From: Paramacrobiotus richtersi
Taxonomy: Eukaryota > Tardigrada > Eutardigrada > Parachela > Macrobiotidae
DNA: 27,752 nt
Reading direction: 5' to 3'
Assembly: GCA_034698045.1 (NCBI GenBank)
Contig: JAQGAU010000465.1
Span: forward strand, 1 to 27,752
Part shown: in pieces, positions 10,040 through 20,786 of the stretch
How the letters are laid out: every line of letters begins with the position of its first letter
How positions within the stretch are numbered: the stretch's first letter is position 1
Made by a program: the position numbers and the translations under genes
Notes under the pieces: model-generated
The model's input: the letters and a program-made list of their open reading frames with translations, nothing else
The model's database searches: none
What the model was told of the DNA's origin: nothing

Positions 10040-13000
10040 TCAATCGGCGTAATCACCTTCGCACTGCTTCAGAAATTCAATACGAGTACACTCCTGAATC
10101 ACACCATGTTCCATATTCAGTTCGCGTATTTTATGCAGTGCCGCCAAAAGGACCGGTTTAGCATATGACCAGCTTTCTTTATCCAGCTTCTGCGCCACTG
10201 CCGGCTCGAAACTGCGAAGAATACGACTGATACCGAACTGAAAATTCCCTTTGCTGCAGTACAACATTCTGGAAAAAAACAGTTATACAACTCGCGAGAT
10301 TTCTAGTATAGTGCCACTACTGACTACAAGTATGTTACATTATCCTAAATCATCATAACTTTAAGGTTACACACTTCCGTTCCATACCCAACAACCAAAT
10401 TTATGAGACATAAAGAGGAGCTGGTCTCTACTGCAGAAGGACTATCAGGGATGGGGCTTCCGCTTCTTCCACACGTCCGCTTCCTCGTTTCGCGACACCA
10501 TAATGTAAGACACACACAAATTTGCCAACAAAATCGGGCTGACCTAAGAATAATAGAAGGTCTTATAATGAACAGAAAATGCACATGAAAATTTCGTATA
10601 AACAAATGAGCATATCCCAGTGATTCATGATGTTCTTGCTCAGAAAATTCTGCGATAAAACGCTCTATGTGATGCAAAAAAATGAAAACCACCAGAAAAG
10701 CAAGTGGCCGTTGCAGTTGAATCCTAACCTTAAGCAGATCAGTTAACTGATTTCGTGTAATCGTCTCATAAAATTCTGCCGCTTCCTGATAATTCTCCAT
10801 CATAAACAAAGCGTGCGCCATGTTTGTCCGCCAGACTGATAGATCCGACAAGAATTCATGGCATCGCTTCAGCTGTTTCTCCACTTGTGGAAAATTTTTG
10901 CGCTCCCAGTACATGAGTGCCTGAGACATTACCGCCGCTAGCAACCTACAGGATTATAGTTTATTATATAACAGGCAATTTACAGATTTAGAATATATTA
11001 ATGACATTTTCACATGAAACTGCCTTCCGTTTACAAATTACTTTAGGATAACTTGATCATATTCGCTTTCGATAGCTTTGACTTTACTTTATCCATGACA
11101 TTCTCTTTCCGGCGAAGCTTTTCTTGGTTCGACAGCTTGCGCAGCAGATCTTGAAACCTTGTTATCAGTTCTTCGTACCGAAGGTACGCTTCTTCCGGAG
11201 ATGTCTGCAGAATGATACATGCTTCGAAGAAACTATACGTATCCTACGAAAATGTAAAAAAATAAGTTAAGCTCGCGTTTTTAATTCTGATTGCGTTCTA
11301 CTTGCATCAGAAAGCTGAGTATTTCAATGTTCTCAGCCATAAAATCCGCGGCCACCTCATAATGTTGCTCTCTTAAATATAACGTGATCAGATTGCTCAA
11401 CGCTTCCTTTGGGAAAGATGGTTGTGAGGCAACGTGAGATAACATTTGGGTACTCTCCTCGGGATCAGCTTCGCTCTCGAAAATAGCTCTGTTGTGCAAG
11501 GTCACCAAGTCCACGTCCTCCTCGTACCGGTTGGGGATATTCAGTAGTTCGTCTTTTGCTGACGTCAATAAGAAATCATTCAGAGTAACAAAAACGCGAA
11601 TACAGTCATACGATCACAAAATCATTCCGATCCATTTATTTTTTAAAAAGGAACTGGATTTTTATTAAAATCATTTTAAAGTATTTTTATAGCCGTTACT
11701 AATAACTATTGATACTTGTTTGATGAACGTAAAAAGGAATTCTGTTTAACACTTTAAAACCTTCTTTAGAAAATATTTACAGTTTCCCGCGCGATGTTCA
11801 ATCGCAGCACGCGAATTATACGCTTCTATGAGGAAGGAATTCTGCAAAGCCGGGGAATTTCGAACAATTTTCATCTGCTCGCCGTCCACTTTCAGTTGCG
11901 GTGCGAATTCTGGATTGCTGGACAAGGCCTTCGCTATAACTTCATTGCAATATTTCATGGCTTGCCGTATATCGTTCATATCGTAGTAGCTAACTGCGAG
12001 TGCATATATTGTTCCTGTTGAGAAATCCCAAACGTATGTTGACGAGATGCGTGCATAAAACACACTTGCTCGAAATCCACCAAGTGCCAGCGCGTGGGAG
12101 AATTTAGCAACTGCACCACTGTATTCTTTGTCTTGGAAAAAGGCCCAACCCTAATTATGATGAAGAGCCGGACTGTTACTTACGGATTTTTCCAGCAAGT
12201 TCTGAAAATAATGTGCAAAATATTTTAAGTACGAATTCCGAATCGTCAAATATAGTGAAACTGGCTTGTAAGACCAAACAGCCAGCATAAAAACTGCACA
12301 AAAATCAGTACATATGCATTTAAAAATGTGGTATTGCAGTTATATAAAATGCTCCGAGTATACGAAAAGGTGAGCTTTTAAGCGTTAGCACACTTAATTT
12401 ACATTCTCTGGTTTCTTCCTCTTGAAATCTTATCGACGCTCGCAGAGTCAAAAGTGCATCCTGTTCAATTCGGGATGATACGGAGTTCAAAACTTTCATT
12501 GCCTCAGCAGGAAATCCAGCTTTAGCCAGACATTGGACATAGCACATCCAGTAGGATGCGTTATCCGGAACGATGTCCGTTAGCCGCTCATAGGAGTCGC
12601 CGGCGTTCACGAAGTCCTGTAGCGCTATATAGCACCAACTAAGGACAGAGTGAACTGCCTGGGACTAAAAAAAATATTATCGAAGTTTAACATACCGCGT
12701 ATTTACATGAAAAGCACAAGGAACGAGCAGCTTTTACCATCGGTGCCGCTTCCGCTTTGGGACGGAGAAATTCAACAACTTCGGCATATTTTCCAGCCGC
12801 GATCTAAACAGGCAATGGTACGTCAGTGAATACCAAACATGCAGGAGCTGATTTAGTTGAAACAAGTTACGGGCTGATCAGGTTCGCAAAATTAGCAGAT
12901 ATTCATTTCGTAATTTTAGTACTCATTGTCAGTAGCTATCACTCGTTTTTTCTTTCGATACAGTACTTAATATATTATACTTTGCCACTCAAATTTGGAA

Positions 13001-13195
13001 ATTCACGGCAACAGTTTAACAGCAAACCACCAGGCGGGATCCGCAAAGGAAAATCGATCATATGTCCGATCCTCCCAGTCTATTCTCATTCTAGTACTGG
13101 ATCTCGAAACTGTGCCACAAACATATGCATATTGCATAACGATTAACCAACTGCTGACCGACCTGTAGGTACTCATCCAGGTGAAACGGTGACAT
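10040..13195 (-). CDS. IFT70: IFT70/TTC30 intraflagellar transport TPR protein, reading frame interrupted
   Basis: TPR superhelix of the IFT-B complex, needed for anterograde cargo transport in cilia (family knowledge). Exons on the minus strand: 13195-13163 (tentative first exon), 12803-12738, 12664-12392, 12201-12184, 12150-12066, 12014-11781, 11558-11302, 11243-11042, 10945-10729, 10543-10388 and 10268-10040. Matches to the family include the DLVTLHNRAIF segment, MAENIEIL, LQTSPEEAY, MYWERKNFPQVEK, LLANLCVSYIM and YCSKGNFQFGISR. Odd points: a TAG at 12153-12151 within an otherwise aligned NLGW-like motif, unless a 33-nt intron is spliced there; a one-base loss between 11091 and 11082, where downstream EYDQVI matches in another frame; a second shift between about 10480 and 10445; and a C-terminus about 40 residues short of vertebrate TTC30. 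Identity is secure. Whether this is a pseudogene or a poorly sequenced gene is not. Confidence 0.85.
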
Positions 13196-13582
13196 ATAGT
13201 CACATGTAACAGTACCACGATCACACAACATCATTTTTCAAAACAAATGCGATGTCAATCCCGACAGTACTAGTCGGCCAAAATAAAAAACTATACTGAG
13301 CTCTCCGCACCGCGCCTGCGTTCATATTTCATTCGGTCTATATAGATTTATATGTAAGCATAAAATGTGCAGTAATTCGAAAAAGTCTCGACATCATCTA
13401 AGAACGAGAGAGCTATCACACGGAATACATCGCACAATTAGATGTACTGGCCACCCAAAAACAAACTTCAGAAGTAATTTGTACTGTACATCTGGAAATT
13501 AAAAAACTCAAGAAACATCTATTCATCACTTTACCAACAATATTCCCAGTGTTCGTTGTCCTGTACAGGCAACTACCGAAAT
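13196..13582. other. Short intergenic region upstream of IFT70
   Basis: Lies between the putative IFT70 start and the end of the KH-domain reading frame. I see no gene or repeat in it. Confidence 0.4.
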
Positions 13583-14141
13583 TCAATCCCACTGCTCCGT
13601 GGCAACTTCACCCACAAACGAGCATGCCGGCTGCTCACTGCCTTCTTCTTTCCCATCCGTAGCGGACATGAGTCCGCTACGGATGAGTCCCGCTCCCATT
13701 ATTCCAGCCACATTGTCCTTGCCCGCCGGATTCCATTTTAAACGGTTGGTACGAAGCGATCGGGAACTGTTGGGATGGCTCATCCTCATCATCGATCTCG
13801 GCATACATAATTCTTCTATGAACATCGCGAATACTGTCGCGCATTTCGTCCTCTTGCCGCATCCGCTCGCTGTGGTCAGCACAGCGCTGAACCAGACGTT
13901 TCGTGTGGGTTCGCGCCGGTCGTCGGCCGGACACGAAGATCTTGTCCACCGCACTGCCCTTTGCATCCCGACTCATCACATCGATCTTCGCCCGCGATTC
14001 CACTTGCATCTGGGCGATACGAGTCCCCTGCATCTGGGCGATACGAGTCCCCTGCATCTGGGCGATACGAGTCCCCTGCCGGCCGATGACATTACCGGCT
14101 GCGTATTCGGGAATGTTGAGTTCTTCTTCACAGTAATCAGC
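13583..14141 (-). CDS. KH-domain protein, terminal exon with a triplicated segment
   Basis: A terminal exon begins at 14141 after acceptor TTTTGTAG. Its translation starts ADYCEEELNIPEYAAGNVIG and contains the KH loop GRQG, followed by three copies of the eight-residue unit GTRIAQMQ, then VESRAKIDVMSRD, KIFVSG and THTKRLVQ, which fit the later strands and helix of a single KH fold. After it comes a charged, coil-like stretch (MRQEDEMRDSIRDVHRR). This frame stops with TAG at 13679-13677. A frame one base off, beginning near NPAGKDNVAGIMGAG, stays open to TGA at 13583 and looks more protein-like, so a one-base deletion near 13730 is suspected. KH folds bind single-stranded nucleic acid. Upstream exons were not recognised, so the gene cannot be named. 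AKAP1, TDRKH or another KH protein are all possible. Confidence 0.55.
13654..13685. repeat. Perfect inverted repeat, 14-bp arms with a 4-nt loop
   Basis: Arms 13654-13667 (CATCCGTAGCGGAC) and 13672-13685 are exact reverse complements. The structure spans the TAG stop of the first KH frame and could form a hairpin in the transcript. Confidence 0.8.
14007..14078 (-). repeat. Three perfect 24-bp tandem copies inside the KH domain
   Basis: Copies at 14007-14030, 14031-14054 and 14055-14078 are identical. Each encodes eight residues (GTRIAQMQ in the minus frame) directly after the KH GxxG loop. A normal KH domain has one such helix start, so two copies (16 residues) look like a recent slippage expansion. 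Confidence 0.9.
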
Positions 14142-14436
14142 CTACAAAACACAGGATGCAGTGTTTCGTACGCTTCACCATACCGGTATGACTATATACA
14201 GATTACAGACTATTAATCTGAACTGTTCAGTAGACATACAGATTCGTTCTCGAAAAAATGTTTAGTCGCACGGAACTGTCGTCACTGGTATAACCGTAAA
14301 AATTATAATTAACATAAATCCAATTGATAATCGATAAGGTGATCTTAAACTGATAAAGTCATGAAACAGGGAAGTCAGATAAAACATACTAAATTAATAA
14401 CACAATTATAATAATCCATAACCTAACGGTTCACCG
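14142..14436. other. Non-coding gap between the KH exon and the membrane-protein gene
   Basis: AT-rich sequence. I could not find a supported upstream exon for the KH gene here. Confidence 0.35.
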
Positions 14437-16683
14437 CAGAGTATAATAGTTCAACAAAGGGAACATGTCCTTTTTGTATGGCCGCAACCAAGCAAGCAGA
14501 ACAAGAGCTATCAGTAAACTAGCAACTGACCTAAAATTCGATCCATTTCAGCAAGCACATGTAAATTGATGTAATCGTGCATCCGCGGCAATTTCTGGCA
14601 CGTCCACAAAAGCAGATTCTGATCAAACCTCGAGATGCAAGAAGGCTTATCATGATCTCGGAATCTCTCAAAATCTCTTCCCCAAAAAATTCGTATGCAG
14701 TAATTGAGCTCCAGTTTCCGCAGACAGTCGGGATCCTTGTCGCGGTAAATCTGCAAAAGATCCCGCGGTATCCGCAGGTAACACACGACCGACTCGTTCG
14801 GATCCAGGGGAACCGACAAGACCGCGCCAGTAACGATTCGGTCCACTCTACTCAAGAAACACCGGCGGATTCCACTGGGCTCGTCTGATGGCTGTTCGGG
14901 TCCTTGACAATTCCAACAAACCACACCGCAAATTTCTTTTATGTCTCCACTAGAGTCACACTGGTGACTGGACTGGATGCTTGACTTTTCATGCTCGAAG
15001 AAGTGTCGTAATTGCGTAAATTTCTTGTAACATTTCTGACTCAATCGGAGAAAGGGTTTGGTACAGAACTCAAATGGAATGGACAGATTTCCGTAGCTGT
15101 AGCTGTACTGACCAACGCTGTTGGGAAACTTGGCGATTATGGCATACGTGCGCACTATGGTTTCCTGAGCGGAGCTGCTTTGTCTGCCATTTATCCAATA
15201 AAAACGTGTCATAAATTACTCGTACCAAAAGAGATGATCCAAATCCAAACGTGACAACCAGCTGGTGTAATGTTCTAAAGGAAAGTCTGGACAGAAGTCA
15301 CAGAAATGAACTCTGGAGGAAATTTCATGGACGATAAAGAGAAAAGCATCGAGACTCCTCTGCCACAGTGGGTTAATACATACAAACAACAAGTACATTA
15401 ATTACTTATTACAATAATAATTTTCTTAATGAACCCAAACCAAGATGAATATACAGATGAATACAGTATACTGTATCTTGCCCAAACTCGATAAAGTGTG
15501 CGCAAAGCGCAAATACCCAGTGGTACAAGCGGTAGACTTTATATGTAAATTGTCAAACGTATGACTATTTGACTTTTGCAGATGTCATCATGTCCATGAA
15601 AGTTAGCAGCTGAAAATCCAGTTTCTACGCATTGCTGACATTTTCACGTACCGTTGCCAACTGCGAATCCGGAATACAAAGTGAGCGGAGTGGACATGTT
15701 GACCAGAAACAGAGAGGGATTTGGGTGAATGGCGCTTTCCAGAACAGGCGTACGTCCCAAAAGGGTCGTTTTACCGTTTTCCACAGATTTAAAGCACCGT
15801 CCAGCGTGGAAGGTTGCGAGCTTTCGCCGCTTGGCGGACCCATATTACTTTCCATTCCGGGAAAATTACCCGGTTGCGCCTAGGACATAAATAAAATTAA
15901 CGATGACTATAATTAATGATTATTCATGATAAAATTGATAACGAACAAAAGACGAAGAATGTTCCACATGGCCATGTAGATTTGATACTATGCACGAATG
16001 TTTCGTAAATACGTACGTACATACATTTAGTATTCTAAAGGTCAACTTTTCGAACGTTCTGCTTCGCGATACTTCTATAGTGTACTCACTTTTACAGTCT
16101 GCTGCGTTGGAGTACTATCGAGAACGGAAACAGTGCTCATTTGGGGGAATCGATTGCTTTTGACTTGCATGACAAGGGACCCATAAATCGGAAAGGGGAA
16201 GTTTAAGCCCCCTTTACAGATACCATCAGGTTCCACTCCGCCTGCTAGAATGTCGCGCGACTGTAAAAATATTCCAGTAGACAATATCAACAACTATCAT
16301 CACAGTATATACCTGATGACCTTTACGATATATACGCATCTATACCCTATTCGAAACGGCCTTTTCCGCCTCGTCAAAACTTGTGTAAAATTAGATATCT
16401 TGCATGTCCATCATTAAATTTCCGTACTGTGCCAGGAGTCTCAGCAGTTCGGGGTACACCCTGTCATACTCTTGTTAAAAGGAACGGTATCTGCAAACAG
16501 AAGGAAGTGAACCGCTGGTCCATGGGATTCAGAAACTGGATATAATATTACCTCCATAGTGGCAATTTCTAATTTTCTGTCGGCGGGGAAGATCGCGGAC
16601 ATGTCCGGAGGCGGACTGGCACCGTGGACATTTCCAGTCAATGTTATAAAACTTAAGAGTACGACGCTCAGCAAGCTATACAT
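14437..16683 (-). CDS. Unrecognised secretory-pathway, probably type I membrane protein, frame interrupted
   Basis: Exon 1 (16683-16552) starts MYSLLSVVLLSFITLTGNVHG, a clear signal peptide, and ends at a GTAATA donor. Later pieces: about 16470-16394 (YDRVYPELLRLLAQYGN), 16260-16090 (clean acceptor and GTGAGT donor, phase 0), 15879-15652, and a long exon of about 15389-14533 that is Cys-rich (VCWNCQG) and ends HVLAEMDRIL. Just downstream, one frame over, lies SVASLLIALVLLAWLRPYKK, a good membrane helix followed by basic residues, then a stop near 14437. The implied topology is a lumenal body, one C-terminal membrane span and a short tail. Problems: an in-frame TAA at 15218-15216 inside the long exon, a suspected one-base loss in an A-run in the 15879-15652 exon, and another before the membrane helix. 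I do not recognise the family and propose no function. Joins between pieces are tentative. Confidence 0.45.
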
Positions 16684-17509
16684 TTTTGGCAACTGGAAAT
16701 TCGTGTATCTCGAAGGTAATACGGATATCTTACGTTTACGGACTGGACTGTCCTCTGTAAATGCTTCAGCTTTTTGGATTTTTATGGCCCTTTTATGAGA
16801 ATTTCCGTCAAATTTCTTTTTCAGCAGAATTTGAAGTGTACCGCTACGTGCAAGGTAGTAAAAGCAGTCTGAGACTCGGAAATACTGCCGACATTCGCAT
16901 TTTGGAAACTCCGGTTTCTCCAAGAAATGTAGATGACTTCCGGTGCGTGTGCACGTCATCTTCGCCGGCTTGGTGTACAGTGTATACTTCAGCCATGCCA
17001 GCATAATACTGCAGAGTGCAGCTGATTTTCAGTTTGCATTCTAGGTCTTGTACATTTCTGTTTAAGGAAATGTATAGTACGTATGAAAGTGCCGGAAATC
17101 CCGAATTTGGTAGTCAAAGTTGAGGCAGGCAAATAGTAACACTCAAATCCGTATCTGTACATAATATGACTGGTCACTGACATGCTAGTAATGTCCAAGA
17201 CCGTGTCATTACATGATGCCAGCAGAATTTTAATTAATTCGCTTATTCACAAGTCATATAATCAACAGAACGTCTGATTCAGATGTGTTTCTGAAACAAA
17301 GGCGAATTTTCAATTTATTCCGTAATTTGAGTAGTAAAGCCCTGCTTTCACGTTTTGTATTATCTCCAGATAGAGCAGCAAAGTGTTACGCAAAGAAGGA
17401 AAAAAACACCACATATAACGAAGCCAAACATTAAGACAGCAAATTGTTTTGAAAAACGTGTCGATTAACATGAAAAAACCGCTGGTCTAGCAAACATACA
17501 CTACAAAAA
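16684..17509. other. Intergenic region between the membrane-protein gene and the DDB1 fragment
   Basis: Both flanking genes are on the minus strand, so this holds the presumed promoter of the signal-peptide gene and the 3' flank of the DDB1 fragment. Open frames here overlap without family resemblance. I see nothing else in it. Confidence 0.35.
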
Positions 17510-18812
17510 TTAGTACTTGATCTGTCCACACGCGTCACTAATGAGATCGCGCCAGATCTTCCACGACTCCACGGTCACCGCATCCTTTATATCCATGATC
17601 AGCTCCTGTACCTCTTCGCTGCTCATCGTGGCGATCACCTCAATGAGATCCCCGTTGATGACTCCGTACGAGCCGCCGATGGGCCGGACATACGCTGGAT
17701 CGTATTGTACTTTTCCGGGCTGATAACTTTTTCAATACTGTAGCTGGTAACTACAAAAATGACAATCGTTTTGCTTCACTGATTGCTATGTGCGATGGGC
17801 TTTCCGGGAGATACCAAAGCTGATTAACGGATCTGATCCCAAAACAAAGATTAAATCACGAAACAAATATCTCTATTAATAAACTGCTAAACATCTGCAA
17901 TGTTAAAAAACCTATTCATGGAAGCGGTATTCGCAATAAATAAATATTCACAAACAATAATTTTTACGATTCTTCTCTTGAGTTGATTTCTCAAACCACG
18001 TTACCACAGCTTATTATTTCACATGCCACACAGCAGATATGACCTGTTTCCGAACACATAGGTTATAAACTGCCGAATCATGCCATCTAGGTGGATTATA
18101 ATCATTCATCATCAATACTAGCAAAAGCGATATTAATCCCTTCCTGACCATTCCATTCATATCACAGCGACCACTTACGTGTTCCCATCAATCCCCAAAA
18201 TATGCATAATCGCTCCGCATTGTGTCCCCAAGATCAACGCACCGTCAGCAAACGGCCGTTCAGCAACAGCTGTATCTGGAAGCAAGGCACATTTCCTGAT
18301 CCTATTTACCGTATCCGAGAAGTTGATTCCGGCAATCTCACTTAAATCAGAGCGATCGCCACTTGTGGGATCGGTTTCCCGACGGATCCATTAACACGTA
18401 AATATCATCGTCAATAAATTCCGCAGCAGTGGGCCATCGTGCGAACGGATCAGACGCCACCATGTCGAATTTGTTATCCGCACTGCGATACAACCACACC
18501 GAAATGGATCGCATCAGATCCCCAACCAGTACAAAATCTCCCTTGATTTTGAAAAACAGGGCCACGATGAACTGACTGACGGAGTGTTCGGAGAGCAGTT
18601 CTTGGCTCTCCTCATTCCAGTTCATGAGACGCAACGATGATCCCATTGCAATCAACAATTTGCCCTTAAAAACTTCGAGTTGAGTAGGCAGAGCCCGCAC
18701 TTTCGTATCACATATAATGTTCAAAGTCTTATCCATATACTGAAAGACCAATATTCGTCCATCTCGTCCTTCTTACAAATTCCAGTGCCCAAAATGTAAA
18801 AGGTTTTCAGCG
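17510..18812 (-). pseudogene. DDB1: DDB1 C-terminal fragment with frameshifts
   Basis: DDB1 is the beta-propeller adaptor of CUL4 ubiquitin ligases. The minus strand shows its last propeller and C-terminal domain: YILGTGIC, then GRILVFQYMDKTL, KGDFVLVGDLMRS, EFIDDDIYVL, GALILGTQCGAI and NGDLIEVIATMSSEEVQELI. Pieces: about 18812-18179 (donor GTAAGT) and about 17743-17510 (TAA). Lesions: a one-base loss before GRILVFQY near 18765; a frame change at about 18380, where roughly LFVYR expected after DPSGN is missing and RETDPTSGD resumes in another frame; no exon for about 17 residues between the two pieces; and a one-base loss in a C/G run before GKVQYDPAYV. The first three quarters of DDB1 should lie right of 18812 on this strand, but nothing resembling it is visible before the oppositely oriented stefin. 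A truncated duplicate pseudogene is the simplest reading. Confidence 0.75.
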
Positions 18813-19919
18813 CCAGTCATCACAAATGACAGCATGGCTTTTGAATGGGCGTTGTGCGAAAGGGACAGCCGCCACGGGTGGCAGTTAACCCGTCGTACGC
18901 GTTTGAAAACCAGTACGGCTAATCTCAACACCCCCAGGCGTCTACGTAGTACGTACGTGGTTGCGCAAAGTTGCGTGCAGCGGTATACCGTGGTCTACGT
19001 ATCTTATGCGCGTCTCTCTTTCGTGGAAAAGCAAAATCGATTAATTTAGTAACTGTAAGGCATCTTTTTCCAGAACGATGTTCCAAATTGCTTGAATTTC
19101 TGTTATACTGAACGTTCCTCGACATATCGTTACTTTTCGCAGCCGAAATCGGGTGGTTTTTGGTAAGTTAGCAGTAGAAGTTGAGGTAGATTCAGGTAGA
19201 ACTAAGAATTTCCACGGTGAAGTCGTTAAGATACTGATAACCCATTTTTCTCCATAACGATGTTCTAAAAGCCTGAAATTATTGGTTCTAACTCCTGTCA
19301 TAGTTGGTATTTCCGCAAATCATTACCGTCTCGCGACCGAATTCAGGTAGTTTTTCGTAAGTTTTAACTTTTCAGCTCTGATCATAAGCAGCAAGCTTTT
19401 GCCCTTGGCTTTACTGCTAGAACCAGGGCTAGGAGATGTCAAGAAGCTTAGTCACTAGTCGTGATAAGATGCTACGCTAGCTGAAGATCATTCCAGTTCT
19501 GAGTTCTTCGTTTGTTCTTTGGGAAAGATCAGCTAAAAAAGGCTAAAAAAATGAATTTGTCGTTAGAGCGCCAGTGCCCAGAGTATTAAGTTCTGTTATG
19601 ACGAACTGCTCATAGAAGTACTTGTTCTTGTAACCTTGTTGCAGCAATGTTGCTAGACAGTAAAATCGTTCGCGATCGCTTCAACAGATAGAAGATCATT
19701 CTGACTCAGTTTTTACAAATGTGCTTAAGCCTTAAGGCTAAAAAAATGTCCGATGCGATGATATCGAAAATCATGCGTTGTGTCCTTGTATGGATTATGC
19801 TGTACACTGTATCAGTGATCACTGATCCGTAGTAATTATTGTAATCTACTTCTTGCAGTCTCGTAACATTCTGGGCGACGCATATTGTGCTACAAGAATC
19901 GCATATCGTCACTGCGGAA
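18813..19919. other. Intergenic region with degenerate repeats
   Basis: No DDB1 exons and no other gene recognised. Two related segments of about 100-115 bp start near 19069 and 19251. They share AACGATGTTC near their starts and a GTTTTT-GTAAGTT motif near their ends. A block beginning CTGACTCAGT at 19701 recurs in stefin intron 1. Confidence 0.45.
19069..19375. repeat. Pair of diverged direct repeats, about 100-115 bp
   Basis: Copy 1 runs from about 19069 to 19168 and copy 2 from about 19251 to 19370. Both run through a related AACGATGTTCnAAA, a TCGCnnCCGAA block and a GGTnGTTTTTnGTAAGTT block. Read by eye, with several mismatches and indels. Confidence 0.4.
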
Positions 19920-20180
19920 ATGGAGAAAAGCGAACAATCTAAAGATGACTACGAGAAATTGAGGCAGAAAGATCGGATCGTCGACGAAATCGTCCGGAAC
20001 GTAAGTTACAAACAATTTTGACACCTTTATTTTTATATAAATTTACCATTATAAATTTTGATACCTTTATATTCTGACTCAGTTTACACAAAGATGTGCT
20101 TAAAGCTAAAAGGTTTCCTTTGAGCGAAAAAGGTTTGACGCGACTCCTACCAGTATCCGGTATGATGATATCGATATCCA
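19701..20180. repeat. Partial duplication of the stefin 5' flank inside its first intron
   Basis: A block at about 19698-19745 recurs at about 20071-20115. Both contain CTGACTCAGT, then an ACAAA-ATGTGCTTAA-GCT-like run. A further shared GATGATATCGA lies at 19757 and about 20164. The offset is about 370-410 bp, with indels. Confidence 0.5.
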
Positions 20181-20786
20181 AATCTCTTACATGTGTATTG
20201 GCGTAATCATACATTAAATTATGCGTTTTGTCTTACTAGAATTTGTTTTGGCTATTTCAATGATTTCATACTTTCGTATTTTTGGGGTACCGTAGGATTA
20301 TGATATGATATGACGCATGAAATATGAGATTTGAACATTATGAAATTTTACGAATTTTAGGTGAGAAAAGATGTGGAAAAGAAGTACGGTGTGCTGAAAA
20401 AGTACACTTGGATTCAGTGCTGTACAATCCTCCAGGACAAAGACAGCCATTACTATCGTATCACGGTACGTCAGGAATAATTACGCGACTCCTACCAATA
20501 TTGAATATGGGGCAGTAGTTTACCGGCTGTTAACTACAGTAGAAGGCTAGAAGCAGGATAAAGTTTAACAGTGTAGCTGGCGTTCAGTAACATTCCGATC
20601 CGCATTTTTGTGCCCGCTCTTCCTGTTCAACTGGTCTAAGTCACCGTCTAAGGCTCATTAATATGTACGAAAACTTACTTCTGCTGGTTTTAGCTCAGCA
20701 TTGGTTTGGATCGTGAACTCGTGGACATCCTAGTGCTCGAACATTCAGATGGGAAAGAATCGGAGTTTTTTGGATTTTACCAGTAG
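19920..20786 (+). CDS. Stefin (type 1 cystatin) family protein with degenerate inhibitory loop
   Basis: Three exons, 19920-20000, 20361-20465 and 20694-20786, all phase 0 with good donors (GTAAGT, GTACGT) and TTTTAG acceptors, give 92 residues ending in TAG. There is no signal peptide, as expected for a cytosolic stefin. Exon 1 ends RIVDEIVRN, exon 2 begins VRKDVEKKYGVLKKY and ends HYYRIT, and exon 3 begins LSIGLDREL and ends FFGFYQ. This order follows stefins: helix, first strand, central loop, YYIK-like strand, LTGYQ-like end. Both intron positions coincide with human CSTB (after residues 22 and 56), and the middle exon is 35 codons against 34. Stefins inhibit papain-like proteases through an N-terminal Gly and a QxVxG loop. 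Here the loop reads about QCCTI followed by extra residues, and no N-terminal Gly is present, so inhibition is doubtful. Identity rests on fold pattern and intron positions, not high identity. Confidence 0.7.

Noticed and set aside
14577-14888. Plus-strand 103-codon frame.
   Set aside because: It is antisense to the longer minus-strand exon with better composition and splice context.
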